A DNA stretch of 64,000 nucleotides. Source: Erpobdella octoculata. Taxonomy: Eukaryota; Annelida; Clitellata; Hirudinida; Erpobdellidae. Made by a program: the position numbers and the translations under genes. Below the pieces are notes generated by a model. It ran no database searches, was not told the origin of the DNA, and was given only the letters and a program-made list of their open reading frames with translations. Below are positions 38,661 through 49,373 of the stretch, piece by piece (positions within the stretch are counted from its first letter, which is position 1; each line of letters starts with the position of its first letter). The stretch spans positions 15,252,549-15,316,548 of the forward strand of contig OZ022246.1 of the NCBI GenBank assembly GCA_963978895.1, given 5' to 3'.

Positions 38661-40985
38661 CTATTCTTGCGGAGCGGAGAGAGCGGCTTCTAAATTTGGA
38701 AAATCTTCTTTTTTCTCTCTTTGAGACCAAATCCAGAATGAAGCCGATTCTGCTGCTTCAGAAATCTGTTTAATTGCACGGGTCCGCTCTCTGTTAGACA
38801 TTCCCAGGGCCCGCAGCAACTTTAGCAAAGATTTACCAACCAAACCGCGTGCTCCGACTTCAACAGCAAAAAGCTCAGCTCTTGAGCCATTTGCTTCCAA
38901 ATCCAACATCAATTCTCTGTATCTTTATAATTTCATGATGTTACTGGCCTCCATGTTGCTTTCCCAAGGCACTGTCAACTCGATGAGAAGAAATGTCTTG
39001 GCCAGACTCGAAAAAACAACTATGTCTGGCCTTTTTCCACTTTCCTTTATTGAAACTGGGAAGCACTTTTCCGTTTTCAGATCTGCAGAGACCCTCCAGT
39101 CGTTCGCCGCATGGAAAACATTCTCTCCTTCCGTGAGGGTTCTTTTTGGGCGATTTAGCTGCGGCAATCCCTCTCTCAAAAAATAAATCCTTCTCCTAGG
39201 TTCCACCTCCATTGAGTTGGCTTTTTGGCAGGCCTCTTTTACAAATCCCAGCAGCTTTTGGAGAACAAGGTTGTGGCGCCACGTGTATCTACCATGAGAA
39301 AGGGAATAGGAGCAGGAGGAAAGAATATGAATCAATGACTGCGACTGACCGCAGAGCTGACACTCATCGTTCTCAATTAATTTCCATTTCTTTAAATTGC
39401 TGGCTGTTGGCAGCTGATCATACATCGATCTAATGAGGAACGATAGCCGCACTGGAGCATAGCGCCATATATCTTCCCATGACAGAGACCGCTGAACTGT
39501 CTCCTCCCATCTGGTCCAGTCGCCTTGCTGTGACAATTGTGCGCTCTTCACAACTCTCTCGCTTTCTATCGCTTGCTTTCTGTCCTGAACAATCAAGTCT
39601 GATCTTTCCTGAGCGTTTGCCTTGGACCACCAGAGATGGTGGTTCCATCCAACACCATGCCACGTCTTTGTCGATAATCTCAGGTGAAAATCTTGAAAAT
39701 ACTGTCGTAGAATATCCATAACGAACTTTGGAACATGGTGCATCGTCAAAGCTCTCCAAATCAGCTGGTGACGAACCGCTCCATAAGCATTTGCAAGATC
39801 AAGCCAAACGACGTACAAACTGAGTCGATTCTGTTTTGCTCTTTTTATAGACTCCCAGATCATGGTAGAATGTTCGATGCAACCAGGAACACCAGGGAAT
39901 CCTCCTTTCTGAATTGACTTGTCTATGTAGTCGTTTTGTGTTAGATAGCTCGTCAACCTCTTGGCAAGCACAGCAAAAAATATTTTTCCTTCAACATTGA
40001 GAAAAGAAATTGGTCTGAACTGATTGATGTCGACTGAAACTTTCTCCTTTGGTATAAAAATGCCTTCAGCTTTTTGCCACTCTTTATCAACAGACCCGGA
40101 AGTCCAAGCAGACTTGAGCAATGAGTGTAAAACTTTCAACACACTCGGACATTTTTTATACACCAGGTATGGTACACCATTTGGGCCTGGAGCAGATCTA
40201 TTTCTTGTTTTTCGGAGGACTTGGGATATGTCAAAAATTGAAATTACTCCCTCGTTGAAAGCAACCTTTGGAAGAGGAATCTCGGGAAGATCTGATCTTT
40301 CAGCTAGTTCTTTATCGCCCAAGGGGTCAATGAAAGCAGCTCGGAAGTGATGATCAAGCTGCTCTTTACTGACTTGCAGAGTACCTGACTTTGGTGGATC
40401 GAGCAAGCTTTTACCATAACGTAATGGATCTCTGACAAACTGGAATCTTGCCTTCCTTTGTTCTCTTTTCTTTACCCGCAAACGTTCTGCTCGCAAGAGT
40501 GCACTCAATCGCTGCCTCAAGTCATGTCGTAATGCTGAGAGCCCTGGTTTCTCGTTGTCTGGAGCTCTCCTCCATTGTTGACGAAGTCGTTTTTTTTCCT
40601 TTTTGAGTCTAGCAATCTCTCGTTGTCGCCTTGAAATATGAGTTTTTTCGCCTCTGTCCATGAGAACTTTTTCCTTGGAACCGAACATCTCTAAACACTT
40701 GTTGTAAATGGTGTTAGTTAGATTGTTCACTTGAAACATTGGAAGTTCTTTCATCTGCACTTTGAGAAGCTTGGAAAGTATCTCGTCGAGCTTCGACCAA
40801 TCCGCTTTGTGAGCAGCAGCGGGGAAGTTAATTCTAGCCCGAGGTTGCCTATTCTCGTCGCTATCAGGATCGTGGAACCTGTCGGGGCTGTGGTTGGCAT
40901 CCGGCCCGACTTGGCCCGGCGTTTTACCTGAAGCAATGCTTGCTTCAGTACGATGATCCTGTACAGCTTTAAGCAGGCAACCCAT
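38661..40985 (-). pseudogene. RT-endonuclease ORF of RLE copy 4, catalytic RT box deleted
   Basis: The 686-codon frame (38925-40985) continues after one stop to 38661. Order: linker and RT fingers (as in copy 3), KANAYGAVRHQL-equivalent (VWLDLANAYGAVRHQLIW), then at residue ~460 an in-frame jump from LRLSTKT to WHGVGWNHHLWWSKANAQE. The RT segment with VGIAMGCS, the F/YADD box and thumb are lost. Then come CQLCGQSQSLIHILSSC and the nuclease core RPDIVVFSSLAKTFLLIELT with VPWE. The stop after NIMKL interrupts the domain end (FAVEVGARGLVGKSL). A full-length relative would be ~1000 or more residues. Confidence 0.85.
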
Positions 40986-41273
40986 TTTCGTACGGTGAAC
41001 CTACATACCGCGGCTTGTTGCGAAACCTCTACCGCACACACACTCATGAAGTGTTCCCCCATTAGGGTCCGTTGGAAGAGCAAGTTCAATGGCCGTAGGT
41101 CCGATTGTGAGCTCATCATACTCCCCCTCCTTTCGGTTGGAGCTCTGGGGGCATAAATTCGATTTCGTTGTCGCATCTAGATGAACGGTGTTTTTTGTAT
41201 CCCGGCTAAGCTGGGCCAGGATACCCGTAGTACTCGTCTTTCCGAGTTGCCACCTGTCTTTCCACGGTGTCAC
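40986..41273 (-). pseudogene. N-terminal zinc-finger region, RLE copy 4
   Basis: The frame contains NGGTLHECVCGRGFATSRGM followed by a stop where copies 1 and 3 have Lys (TAG for AAG), then VHRTKMGCLL. The pattern C-x-C-x12-H-x4-C is the DNA-binding finger typical of RLE-type elements such as R2. Upstream ~70 residues are polar and low-similarity. Confidence 0.75.
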
Positions 41274-41350
41274 CGGTCTTTCCCAGTTGCCACAAGGTCT
41301 TTCCCGAGAGTCACCCGGTCTTTCCCGGGGGTCAAATGGCTAACGCCTCA

Positions 41351-41645
41351 AAAATGTGTGTTCACTCCTGAAGAGCTTTTCTGTGGAGGTCATCAGAAGA
41401 AAACCCCCCTCGAGCAAACGTTTCGGCTCTTTAATTTCTTGACGTTCTAAGGGGGGCGAGCCACGTTCGACGGACGAACGTCCTCCGGCAGAAAATGTTT
41501 TTGTTCTTTTCCGACATCGAATTTCTATCATTCCTTGCATCGTGGCAGATATTTGTCATGCAAATAAACTCGCGACTTTAGAGAAATTCAGACTATTCAA
41601 GTGAGAAAACCTTCGACGACATAACGGCTTCGCTTTCGTAGCGGT
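41351..41645 (-). mobile_element. RLE-type retrotransposon, copy 5 (3' end only)
   Basis: It is nearly identical to the 3' untranslated region of copy 4 (38340-38633). It is truncated 5' at GTAGCGGTA, where (ATGT)n begins. Its 3' terminus GAGTGAACACACAT is joined directly to the 5' untranslated region of copy 4. Confidence 0.88.
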
Positions 41646-41776
41646 ATGTATGTATGTATGTATGTATGTATGTATGTATGTATGTATGTATGTATGTATG
41701 TATGTATGTATGTATGTATGTATGTATGTATGTATGTATGTATGTATGTATGTATGTATGTATGTATGTATGTATG

Positions 41777-41810
<34 letters not shown>

Positions 41811-41865
41811 TGTATGTATGTATGTATTTATGTATGTATGTATGTATGTATGTATGTATGTATGT
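41646..41865. repeat. (ATGT)n microsatellite, ~55 units
   Basis: This is a nearly pure tetranucleotide array with three single-base variants. It lies between the truncated copy 5 and a Helitron-like end. Confidence 0.97.
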
Positions 41866-41901
41866 CTAAAATCCCCGAGCAACGCCGGGTACTCCGCTAG
41901 T
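41866..41901 (+). repeat. Helitron-like 3' terminus fragment
   Basis: TCTAAAATCCCCGAGCAACG then CCGGGTACTCCGCTAG and T. This is the same terminal hairpin and CTAG as the other tails. The body is replaced by the microsatellite. Confidence 0.5.
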
Positions 41902-42370
41902 AGGTAATAAATTCACTTTAATAGTTCAAGCATTCCAGAAGTTAACTTATGCGGGTACGTCATTTCAGCAAAACCTTAAGGGGGCAAGATGTTTTAGGGG
42001 CCCACTCAGTTGCGTAGCTAGAGTCTTCTGCGCACAGGGACAAAACAGAAAATCTGCACCCCCTGCATAACATCTCTTGCTTTTTACTCCAAAAAAACCT
42101 GATGACCGTGGGGGGGGGGTGGAAGTTGTAGTCACTTTTCAAAATATTTTTTGAAAACCTTGTTTTATTTTTTCTCTTAAAAATTCTCATTACTAAAATA
42201 ATCTGATTACCAGACAAACGGAGGTCTTGAATCTAGAAATAGAATAAGTCTAACTAATACAAAATGTTAAAACAACTGATAACGTCTTTGACGCATATTA
42301 GACAAAATGTTAAAACAACGGATAACGTCTTTGACGCATATTAGTCACTCGCTGAACCTCTTCTTGTAGA
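41902..42370. other. Unassigned region with a 43-bp tandem duplication
   Basis: A 43-bp unit with GATAACGTCTTTGACGCATA is present twice (42259-42301, 42302-42344). Upstream, AGTTGCGTAGCTAGAGTC and a G9 run resemble the ends of ZMYM-type hATs, but no partner end or target duplication is seen. Confidence 0.5.
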
Positions 42371-42982
42371 ATGGCCAATACGAGCCACAGCGAAATCTCC
42401 TTGCAACTATGGCTACCAATATGTAAACGAAACAGCAACTACCCGAAACTATTTCCATTTTTAATTCCATACATAGATGTCAATTTCAATATCAGTTCTG
42501 AAAACACAAGTTCATGTCACGTCACGAAGAGAGCTAACTTCGGCCCACTTAATGTCAGGTCAATCAACAACAACAAGATTTTCACATTTGGATGTTTTAG
42601 CATTTGTTCGGCAGTCCGCAAAGCTGCCTCTATACACGACCTAATTAACGACCACCAACTTGATCTTCTGGCCCTCCAAGAAACTTGGATCACAACAGAT
42701 TCACCGCCTGCCATCGAGTTAAATATCGCTCCACCTGGTTTCGACGTACTACACGTCCATCGAACGTTTTATCCTGGCGGACCACAACGAGGTGGCGGGC
42801 TCGCTCTGATCTATCGAGATATCCTTAAACTCCGCACGTTCGATGTCCACTTTACTCCCGTATCTTTTGAAGCACAATCCGTTATTATACAATCTAATTA
42901 TTATACGTCTGATCGTGCAACTTATCGTACCTCCTGTCGGCTCACCAACCTCCTCATCAACAAAAATCGAATCATGTATTAA
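42371..42982 (+). pseudogene. LINE apurinic endonuclease domain, truncated
   Basis: The frame contains FGPLNVRSINNNK (first Asn block), LDLLALQETWIT (metal-binding Glu) and PQRGGGLALIYRDI. These are the first three motifs of APE-type LINE endonucleases. The later GDFN and SDHxP motifs are missing, because sequence passes directly into the pre-RT linker near 42985. Confidence 0.82.
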
Positions 42983-42984
42983 TC

Positions 42985-44036
42985 CAAAGCAGCGTTGGTC
43001 AAAAATTAAAAAACTTCTTCACTCGACTGATCCCAAGAGTTCTGTGATTGATTTTGACACCAGACTTTTCTAAATATTTTGTAAACAAAATTACTGACTT
43101 AAGAAAATCAATAACTCTCAATAAGTCATCCATATTCATTTCTCTACCTCCTGATCCTATTAGCAACCAGTATTTATCTTCCTTACCAGCGTCACTTCTT
43201 CTCTTCCCGACAAATCATCCGACTTGGATTACATTCCAACATCAATAATCAAATCGTTCTCATCAGTTTTTTCAGAGCTCATTGCCAGGCTTGCCAATCT
43301 GTCATTCACTGAGGGTATCTTTTCAGCATCTTTCAAACAAGCACAAGTAACACCTATACTAAAAAAACCTACTCTAGACAATTTAGATTTTTCCAACTAC
43401 CGTCCAATATCTAATCTCAACAACATCTCTAAAATACTTGAACGCTTATTCCTCTCTCGTGTTAAACTACATGTTACATCTTCTCCAAATTTCAACCCTT
43501 ATCGGTCAGCTTATCGATCAAGTCATTCAACTGAAACAGCTCTCTTACTTGCCCTTGACAATGTTTTTCACTCTGCGACACTGGAGAATCCACACTCTTA
43601 GTTTCCCTTGACCTTAGTTAAGCATTCGATACAATTGATCACAATATACTTATTAATCGTCTTACTAACTCATTTGGATTTTCAGGCCCTGCTCTGAATT
43701 GGCTATCATCGTACATTACTGGTCGTAGCCAGTACGTCAAAGTGGTCATCATCAATCATCCCCCGAAACGTGTCTTTCCGGCGTTCCTCAAGGCTCTGTC
43801 TTAGGCCCACTCCTCTTCACCATTAATATTTTTCCTGTGGCATCAATAACCTCGCACCTTGGAGTTTACCAACAACAGTATGCAGACGACACTCAACTTT
43901 ACATTGGCATTTCCCGTCCTGGTGCTACCGCCAACTTACACCTTTTCGAAACAGATTTTTCAAACCTTGCGTTGGGGTTCTCCCGCAATGGCCTTGCTTT
44001 AAATCCCAGTAAGTTTGACACAATATTCTTAGGCAC
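42985..44036 (+). pseudogene. LINE reverse transcriptase
   Basis: Readable blocks across frame changes: KQAQVTPILKKPTLD, FSNYRPISNLNNISKILERL, NPYRSAYRSSHSTETALLLA, a damaged FDTIDH region (43620), VPQGSVLGPL-like segment (43780), and YQQQYADDTQLYIGI with the catalytic Asp pair (near 43880), ending ALNPSKFDTIFLGT. HSTETALL is typical of L2/CR1/Rex-like RTs. Confidence 0.85.
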
Positions 44037-45928
44037 TAGGGATGTCACGGGTACCCGAACCCGAACCCGAGTTCGGTACTACCCGGTCTTTTTTTGATAC
44101 CCGAACCCGAACTCGAACCCGAAAGTGTGAAAATTTGATACCCGAACCCGAACCCGAAAATGTGAAAACTTGATACCCGAACCCGAACGCGAAAATGAGA
44201 AAACTTGATACCCGAACCCGAAAATTCATAAGCTTAATACCCGAACTCGGAGTTGTAAACAAATAAATTTTTTTAGTAAATAAATATTTATTCCAGTTTT
44301 AAAAATAGCAACACAAACAGAGTTTTCATAACTTTTCTAGTTTATTAAAAATGAAATAGTATTAGGAACCGATTTATTAGTGATTGTGTAAGCTAGACCA
44401 CTAATCCGTTTGATTATCAGGCGGACCGAGCCACGAACGAACTAAAATAATTAAGCCTCCTTCGGTCGAAGAAATCGCGGATAGCCATGATTCTAAACTT
44501 TTTACTTCAGTTATATAACCTTATATTTATTCATTCATATACTCGAAGTTTTTCTGATATAACAAAGACCCTTTGTTATAAAGATAATCTTGCATAATCC
44601 TAAACTTTAACTGGCAAAGTCTATAAATGATCTATGCGTCACAGTCATTTTATTGGCAAATGTTTAAGCTAAAACACTAATCCACCTGATTACCCCACCA
44701 GACCGAGCCGCGAAAAAAATTAATAAATCCGATTAATTTAAGAGGTAACGTATTATACTAATCGCAAGCCATACATGTTTTGTATTATCACCTTTGCGTA
44801 ACAAATAACACAAATAGGTCATTTTATTGGTGAGTGTGTACAAATAATTTAGCCTCCTTTGGTCGAAGAAATCGCGGATAGCCATGATTCTAAACTTTTT
44901 ACTTCAGTTATATAACCTTATATTTATTCATTCATATACTCAAAGTTTTTCTGATATAACAAAGACCCTTTGTTATAAAGATAATCTTGCATAATCCTAA
45001 ACTTTAACTGGCAAAGTCTATAAATGATCTATGCGTCACAGTCATTTTATTGGCAAATGTGTAAGCTAGAACACTAATCCGCCTGATTACCCGACCGGAC
45101 CGAGCCGCGAAAAAAATTAATAAATCAGAATAATTTAAGAGGTAACGTATTATAATAATCGCAAGCCATACATGTTTTGTATCAAGGATATCTTGATATA
45201 ACAACTGGATCCACAACCTACTCTAGTAGGCCAAAACAATTTAGCCAATTAGGTCATAGTTACATCAAGATTTTTAGAAGTATGATATAACTACTGATGC
45301 TTTTGTAGTTTGTTACATCAATTTATTTATAATTATGATATAAGAAGCAACAAAACATTAGGCCTACTAGAGTAGGTTGTGCATCCAGTTGTTATATCAA
45401 GACATCCTTGTTTTGTATTATCACCTTTGCGTAACAAATAACACAAATAGGTCATTTTATTGGTGAGTGTGTAAGCTAGACCACTAATCCGCCTGATCAT
45501 CTGGCCGGACCGAGCCGCGATCGAACAAAAACAATTAAGCCTCATTCGGCCAAAGAAATCACATTATTTGGAAAGCTAAAAAAATAACTTGTTAGAGTTT
45601 ATTCAATACGTGTAATGTCCAATGGATGAATTGATCACTCTCGTTTGTATATGTATATACACTAGGTAAATTTAAAATCAATCCAGGAATTTGAAATCAT
45701 AAGCCAGTACCCGAACCCGAACCCGGTTTTTTGAAAACTACAAACCCGAACCCGAACCCGAAAACCTGAGTTTCACAAACCCGAACCCGAACCCGAAAAC
45801 TCGAGTTTTACAAACCCGAACCAGAACCCGAAAACTCTAGTTTCACAAACCCGAACCCGAAAACTCTAGTTTCACAGACCCGAACCCGAACCCGAAAACT
45901 CCAAAAAGTACTACTCGTGACATCCCTA
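44037..45928. mobile_element. 1.9-kb non-autonomous hAT with CCCGAA arrays
   Basis: The ends are TAGGGATGTCACG and CGTGACATCCCTA. The flanks share TAGGCACT (44030-44037 and 45930-45937, allowing a one-base shift at the ends). ACCCGAACCCGA-type arrays fill both subterminal regions (44047-44250, 45710-45900). The interior has a ~400-bp tandem duplication (blocks from about 44465 and 44865, with GAAATCGCGGATAGCCATGA) and a nested 228-bp MITE. There is no transposase trace. Confidence 0.88.
45183..45410. mobile_element. 228-bp MITE with ~50-bp inverted ends
   Basis: The ends are CAAGGATATCTTGATATAAC and, inverted, CAAGGATGTCTTGATATAAC. The inverted similarity extends through CTACTCTAGTAGGCC. The flanks TTTTGTAT (45175-45182, 45411-45418) are a perfect 8-bp duplication. 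The surrounding tandem repeat unit exists without it at 44780, confirming a clean insertion. The duplication size fits hAT, but the CAAGG end is not the usual hAT start. Confidence 0.9.
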
Positions 45929-46405
45929 ATAGGCACTAATAAACGCAACAAATCCTTATCGTCAGTTTCTAGCGTCAAGGTTGACAATTTAACCGTTCCT
46001 TTAGCAAGTCATACCAAGCTTCTTGGTGCCACTCTAGACAGTTCTCTCACCTTTCACAATCACGTCAAACTCATCTCCAAGTCTTGTTACTTTCACATTA
46101 AAGCTCTTCGCCATATCCGTCACACACTGGACTTGCAGACTGCCAGCCTCATTGGCCACGCTCTGGTCAGCTCACGGCTTGATTATGCCAACTCGATGCT
46201 CTATGGTGTTCCCAAATCTTCCATCAAAGTACTCCAAAAAATTCAAAATACCCTCGCACGTGTCATTTTACAAGCGGACAGGTCGGTTCACTCTGTCTCC
46301 TTTCTGAATCAACTCCACTGGTTACCAGTGGATAAAAGAATCAAATTTAAAATTGCTACAAGAGCATTCAAGGCTGCTTCAACCTCTACTCCCAGATATT
46401 TTTAG
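45917..46405 (+). pseudogene. LINE ORF2 C-terminal region
   Basis: The uninterrupted frame includes KLLGATLDSSLTFHNHVK, HIRHTLDLQTASLIGHALVS, SRLDYANSMLYGVPKSSIK and LHWLPVDKRIKFKIATRAFK. These are the conserved blocks after RT in L2/CR1/Jockey-type proteins. It continues the LINE interrupted at 44036. Confidence 0.88.
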
Positions 46406-47060
46406 AGGAATTAGATATTTTCATGGCCTCACATAATTCTACACTTTTTTATATTAGATATATTGATGATATTTTCATAATATGGAAGGAAGATTCGTCT
46501 CTATTTTCTTCTTTGTTAAACAGTGCTAATAAGGTAATTAAAGGTATTAATCTTACAGTGGAATTTAATAAAAAATCCATTAATTTTTTAGATTTAACCA
46601 TCTATAAAAATGATGATGGATCTCTAGGGTTCAGATCGTATTTTAAACTCACCAACTTCTTCCAATATCTCCATCCTTCCTCCCACCATCCTAAACATAC
46701 TTTCAAGGGAATTTATAAGATTCGTGAGACTATTTTCTACTATAGATGATTTTAAATTCGCTTCACTAATCTTTATTCATCATTTAGTTAATAAAGGTTA
46801 TAAATACTTATCTATAAAAAGACAATATAAATCTATTCTTAATGATTTCCCAAATCTCATTCCTAAACCCCCTTTATTAAATAACAATAACAATATTTAT
46901 GTAGTAAGTAACTTAGATAAATTATCTTCTAATATTTTTTCTAAAACAGTAGAAATAATAAGAAAGAATGAGTTATTTAATGATTATAAAATCATTAATT
47001 CCACTACTTGTGGAAAAATTTTTCTTAGACTCCTATTCTAACACGTAATATTTTCACTTT
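46406..47060 (+). pseudogene. Penelope-like reverse transcriptase fragment
   Basis: The first frame (46423-46749) has YIRYIDDIFIIWKED (catalytic DD), INLTVEFNKKSINFLDLTIY and a TNFFQYLHPSSHHPKHTFKG block. This order is characteristic of Penelope-like and related RTs (FLD-TIY, then K-T-QYLH-S-HP-H-K). A frame change near 46730 continues with FIHHLVNKGYKYL. No GIY-YIG nuclease follows within reach. Only the second half of RT is present. Confidence 0.75.
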
Positions 47061-47194
47061 AACATTAACTATTTTTCCCTTTTCTCTCCTATTTTTTCTT
47101 CTTCTCCCTTTTCTTCTCCTCCCCTTCTTACTTTTCTGAAATTGTATGTATTATTAGAATTATGTTTATTTTCAATTTTTTATTATTTTTTTCA

Positions 47195-47263
47195 TGTATG
47201 TATATATATAGTATGTATGTATGTATGTATGTATGTATGTATGTATGTATGCATGTATGTATA

Positions 47264-47307
<44 letters not shown>
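47195..47307. repeat. (ATGT)n and (AT)n microsatellites
   Basis: About nine ATGT units (47211-47265) are followed by AT dinucleotides up to the Helitron-like 5' end. Confidence 0.95.
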
Positions 47308-47310
<3 letters not shown>

Positions 47311-48445
47311 ATATATATAAAAGAACATGTTCTGACTGACTGACTGACTGACTGACTGATAATCAACGCCGAGCTCAAACGCCTCATCCTAGGAACGTGA
47401 AATTTGGAACTTATATTACATTTATTGCGTAAGCATCCACTAAGAAAGGATTTTTTAAAATTTTGCTCCTGAGGGGAAGAAACTGGAAAACAAACTTTTT
47501 TCTAAAACAATGTATATCACGAAAACCAAAAATGAGGAGATTTTGAAATTTAGTATATGGATTCTTCTTGAAAAATAAAAAGATACGTGTTTAACCATTT
47601 TTTGAAAATTCGGTTCCCCGCACCTCAAATGTGGGTTGGAAAATTGGGTTATTTGGTTTTTAAAGTAGCTGCTACTCAAAAACTGTGAATGCTATAGGAG
47701 TAAAAACTAGTATTTAGTTTCTACTCCAAAAATAATGAAATTCGTGTTTTAGCATTTTTTGAAAATTTGGTTTCCAGGACTTCAAATATAGGGTGGAAAA
47801 TAGGGTTACTTGGTTTTTAAAGTAACTGATACTCAAAAACTGTAAATGCTACAAAAGTAAAATTAGTATTTAGTTTCTACTCTAAAAATATTTTTTTTTG
47901 AAAATTTGGTTTCCAGGACCTCAAATGTGAAGTGGAAAAAGGGTTATTGATTTTAAAATAACTGTTACTCAAAAACTGTAAGTGCTACAGATGTGAAAAT
48001 TAGTATTTTGAGGTTTTGTGCCGGTTAAAAGTAGATGAGTTCAGTTTATCACCGGACGGACGGGCCAAGCCGTTATTTTAGGGTCTTCATACGGCCCTGC
48101 CCAAACCTTAAATCAAGGTGGGACGGACCGAGATTTTTAACCAAGTATATAGACATTTTAGTGATTTTAGGGTGTTCAGACGGGCCGGGCTAAACCTAAA
48201 GTCAAGGTGGGATGGCCGAAGTTTTTCATCAAGTATATAGAACTTCTAGGCCTGTAAAAACGGGCCGGGCCCATATTAGACGGGCCGTGCCGGACCATGA
48301 ATTTCGGTTTATGAAACGGGCTGGGCCAAGTTGTCGACGGGCCGAGCCGAGACCTAAAAAATTGATCCGTGCAGTACTCTTCTAAGTATGCACGATTCAA
48401 ATTCTCTAATTTCATGCGAGCGAAGCCGCTACGGGCACTACTAGT
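47308..48445 (+). mobile_element. Candidate non-autonomous Helitron
   Basis: It starts TCTATATATATAAAAGAAC (5' TC) and ends GCGAAGCCGCTACGGGCACT then ACTAG and T. That is a GC hairpin-like segment just before CTAG, with A upstream and T downstream, as Helitrons insert between A and T. The interior has three degenerate ~145-bp units with TGAAAATTTGGTTTCCAGGA (47600-48010), and then degenerate ACGGGCCGGGC units (48040-48350). No protein is coded. Confidence 0.55.
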
Positions 48446-48480
48446 ATGTATATATGTATATGTATGTATGTATGTATATA

Positions 48481-48927
48481 TCTATATATATATAAATGAA
48501 TGTTTGTATATATATTTGTCCTTTATGCATTGCTACACCATTCATCCGATCAACTCCGCCTTGCTAATTGCGAGCCAGTCCCAAGCCTGGAGAAAGGAGG
48601 AGGGAAAAGTAAAAAGGATCAAATTCTGATCCACGACAGGAAGAACTTAAGTGCTTCCCACATACAGCCATTAGAGTCTTAAAACACCTGGTGTAAAGGA
48701 CTATAAACTATTATAAAAAAAAAAAAAAATTCATCCGATCGTAATGAAATTTTCACACAACCTTGAGATTCAAGGGGAATCAAATATAGAGAAAAAAATG
48801 TGAAATCCGTCACAAAATGAGCGGAGCGGAGCGGGTGAGCGAGCGGGAACTATATATATATGTTTGTGCGTATGTATGTGTGTATGTATGTATGTGTATG
48901 TGTGTCTGTGTGTGTGTTTATGTATGT
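48481..48927 (+). repeat. Helitron-like 5' end and body, interrupted by a SINE
   Basis: It starts TCTATATATATATAAATGAA, as the element before it does. The GCATTGCTACACCATTCATC region was split by a SINE. After the SINE the body continues (GTAATGAAATTTTCACACAA) until simple repeats. Its own 3' end is not found before an opposite-strand tail begins at 48928. Confidence 0.45.
48552..48728 (+). repeat. 177-bp SINE with 12-bp target duplication
   Basis: It starts AACTCCGCCTTGCT and ends in an A15 tail. The flanks ATTCATCCGATC (48540-48551 and 48729-48740) form a perfect 12-bp target duplication, the sign of target-primed insertion. No clear tRNA boxes are present at its 5' end, so the promoter origin is unknown. 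The second copy is at 38024-38198. Confidence 0.9.
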
Positions 48928-49333
48928 ACTAGCGGAGATACCTGGCGTTGCCCGGGTTTTTAGAGGTTTTTCTAATGTTTGTCTCTTTCTCTCCCGTTTC
49001 CTTTCCCACCTGCTTTCCCACTCCTGTTCGCTTTCCCGTTTTTGGTCGTTTTCCCGCTGCCGGTCGCTTTCCCGCTCCCGGTCGCTTTCCCGCTCCCGGT
49101 CGCTTTCCCGCTCCCGGTCGCTTTCCCGCTCCCGGTCGCTTTCTCGCTCCCGGTCGCTTTCCCGCTCCCGGTCGTTTACCCGTTCCCGGTCGCTGTCCCG
49201 TTCCCGCTCACGTTTGCTCTCCCATTGCCGCTCACGCTTGCTTTTCCGTTCCCGCTCGCTGTCCGTTCCGGGTCGCTTTTCCGTTTCTATAATAGACAAA
49301 CTAACCCACAAACATTCATATATATATATATAG
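48928..49333 (-). repeat. Helitron-like element, opposite orientation, with 18-bp repeats
   Basis: It begins ACTAGCGGAGATACCTGGCG (inverse 3' end), then about seven CCGGTCGCTTTCCCGCTC units (49045-49165). It ends with ATTCATATATATATATATAG, which inverts to a TATATATA-type 5' end. No true coding. Confidence 0.5.
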
Positions 49334-49373
49334 TCTTAGCAAATCTATTTTACGTTTTATAGGCTAACAGAAG

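Larger units (their letters stand above)
38335..41350 (-). mobile_element. RLE-type non-LTR retrotransposon, copy 4 (most complete)
   Basis: Minus strand. The 5' untranslated region has tandem CTTTCCC-GTTGCCA units (41225-41345), followed by the zinc finger, a 686-codon frame with an internal RT deletion, the endonuclease, the 3' untranslated region (38400-38660) and ACACAC leading into (ACAT)n. Its 5' end abuts the 3' end of copy 5 with no spacer. Confidence 0.88.
42371..46405 (+). mobile_element. L2/CR1-like LINE, split by a hAT
   Basis: This is an ORF2 with endonuclease then RT then C-terminal domain, all on the plus strand, in fragments. A hAT (44037-45928) interrupts the region just after the catalytic RT box. 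The end near 46405 runs without an A-rich tail into Penelope-like sequence, so the 3' end is lost. Confidence 0.85.
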
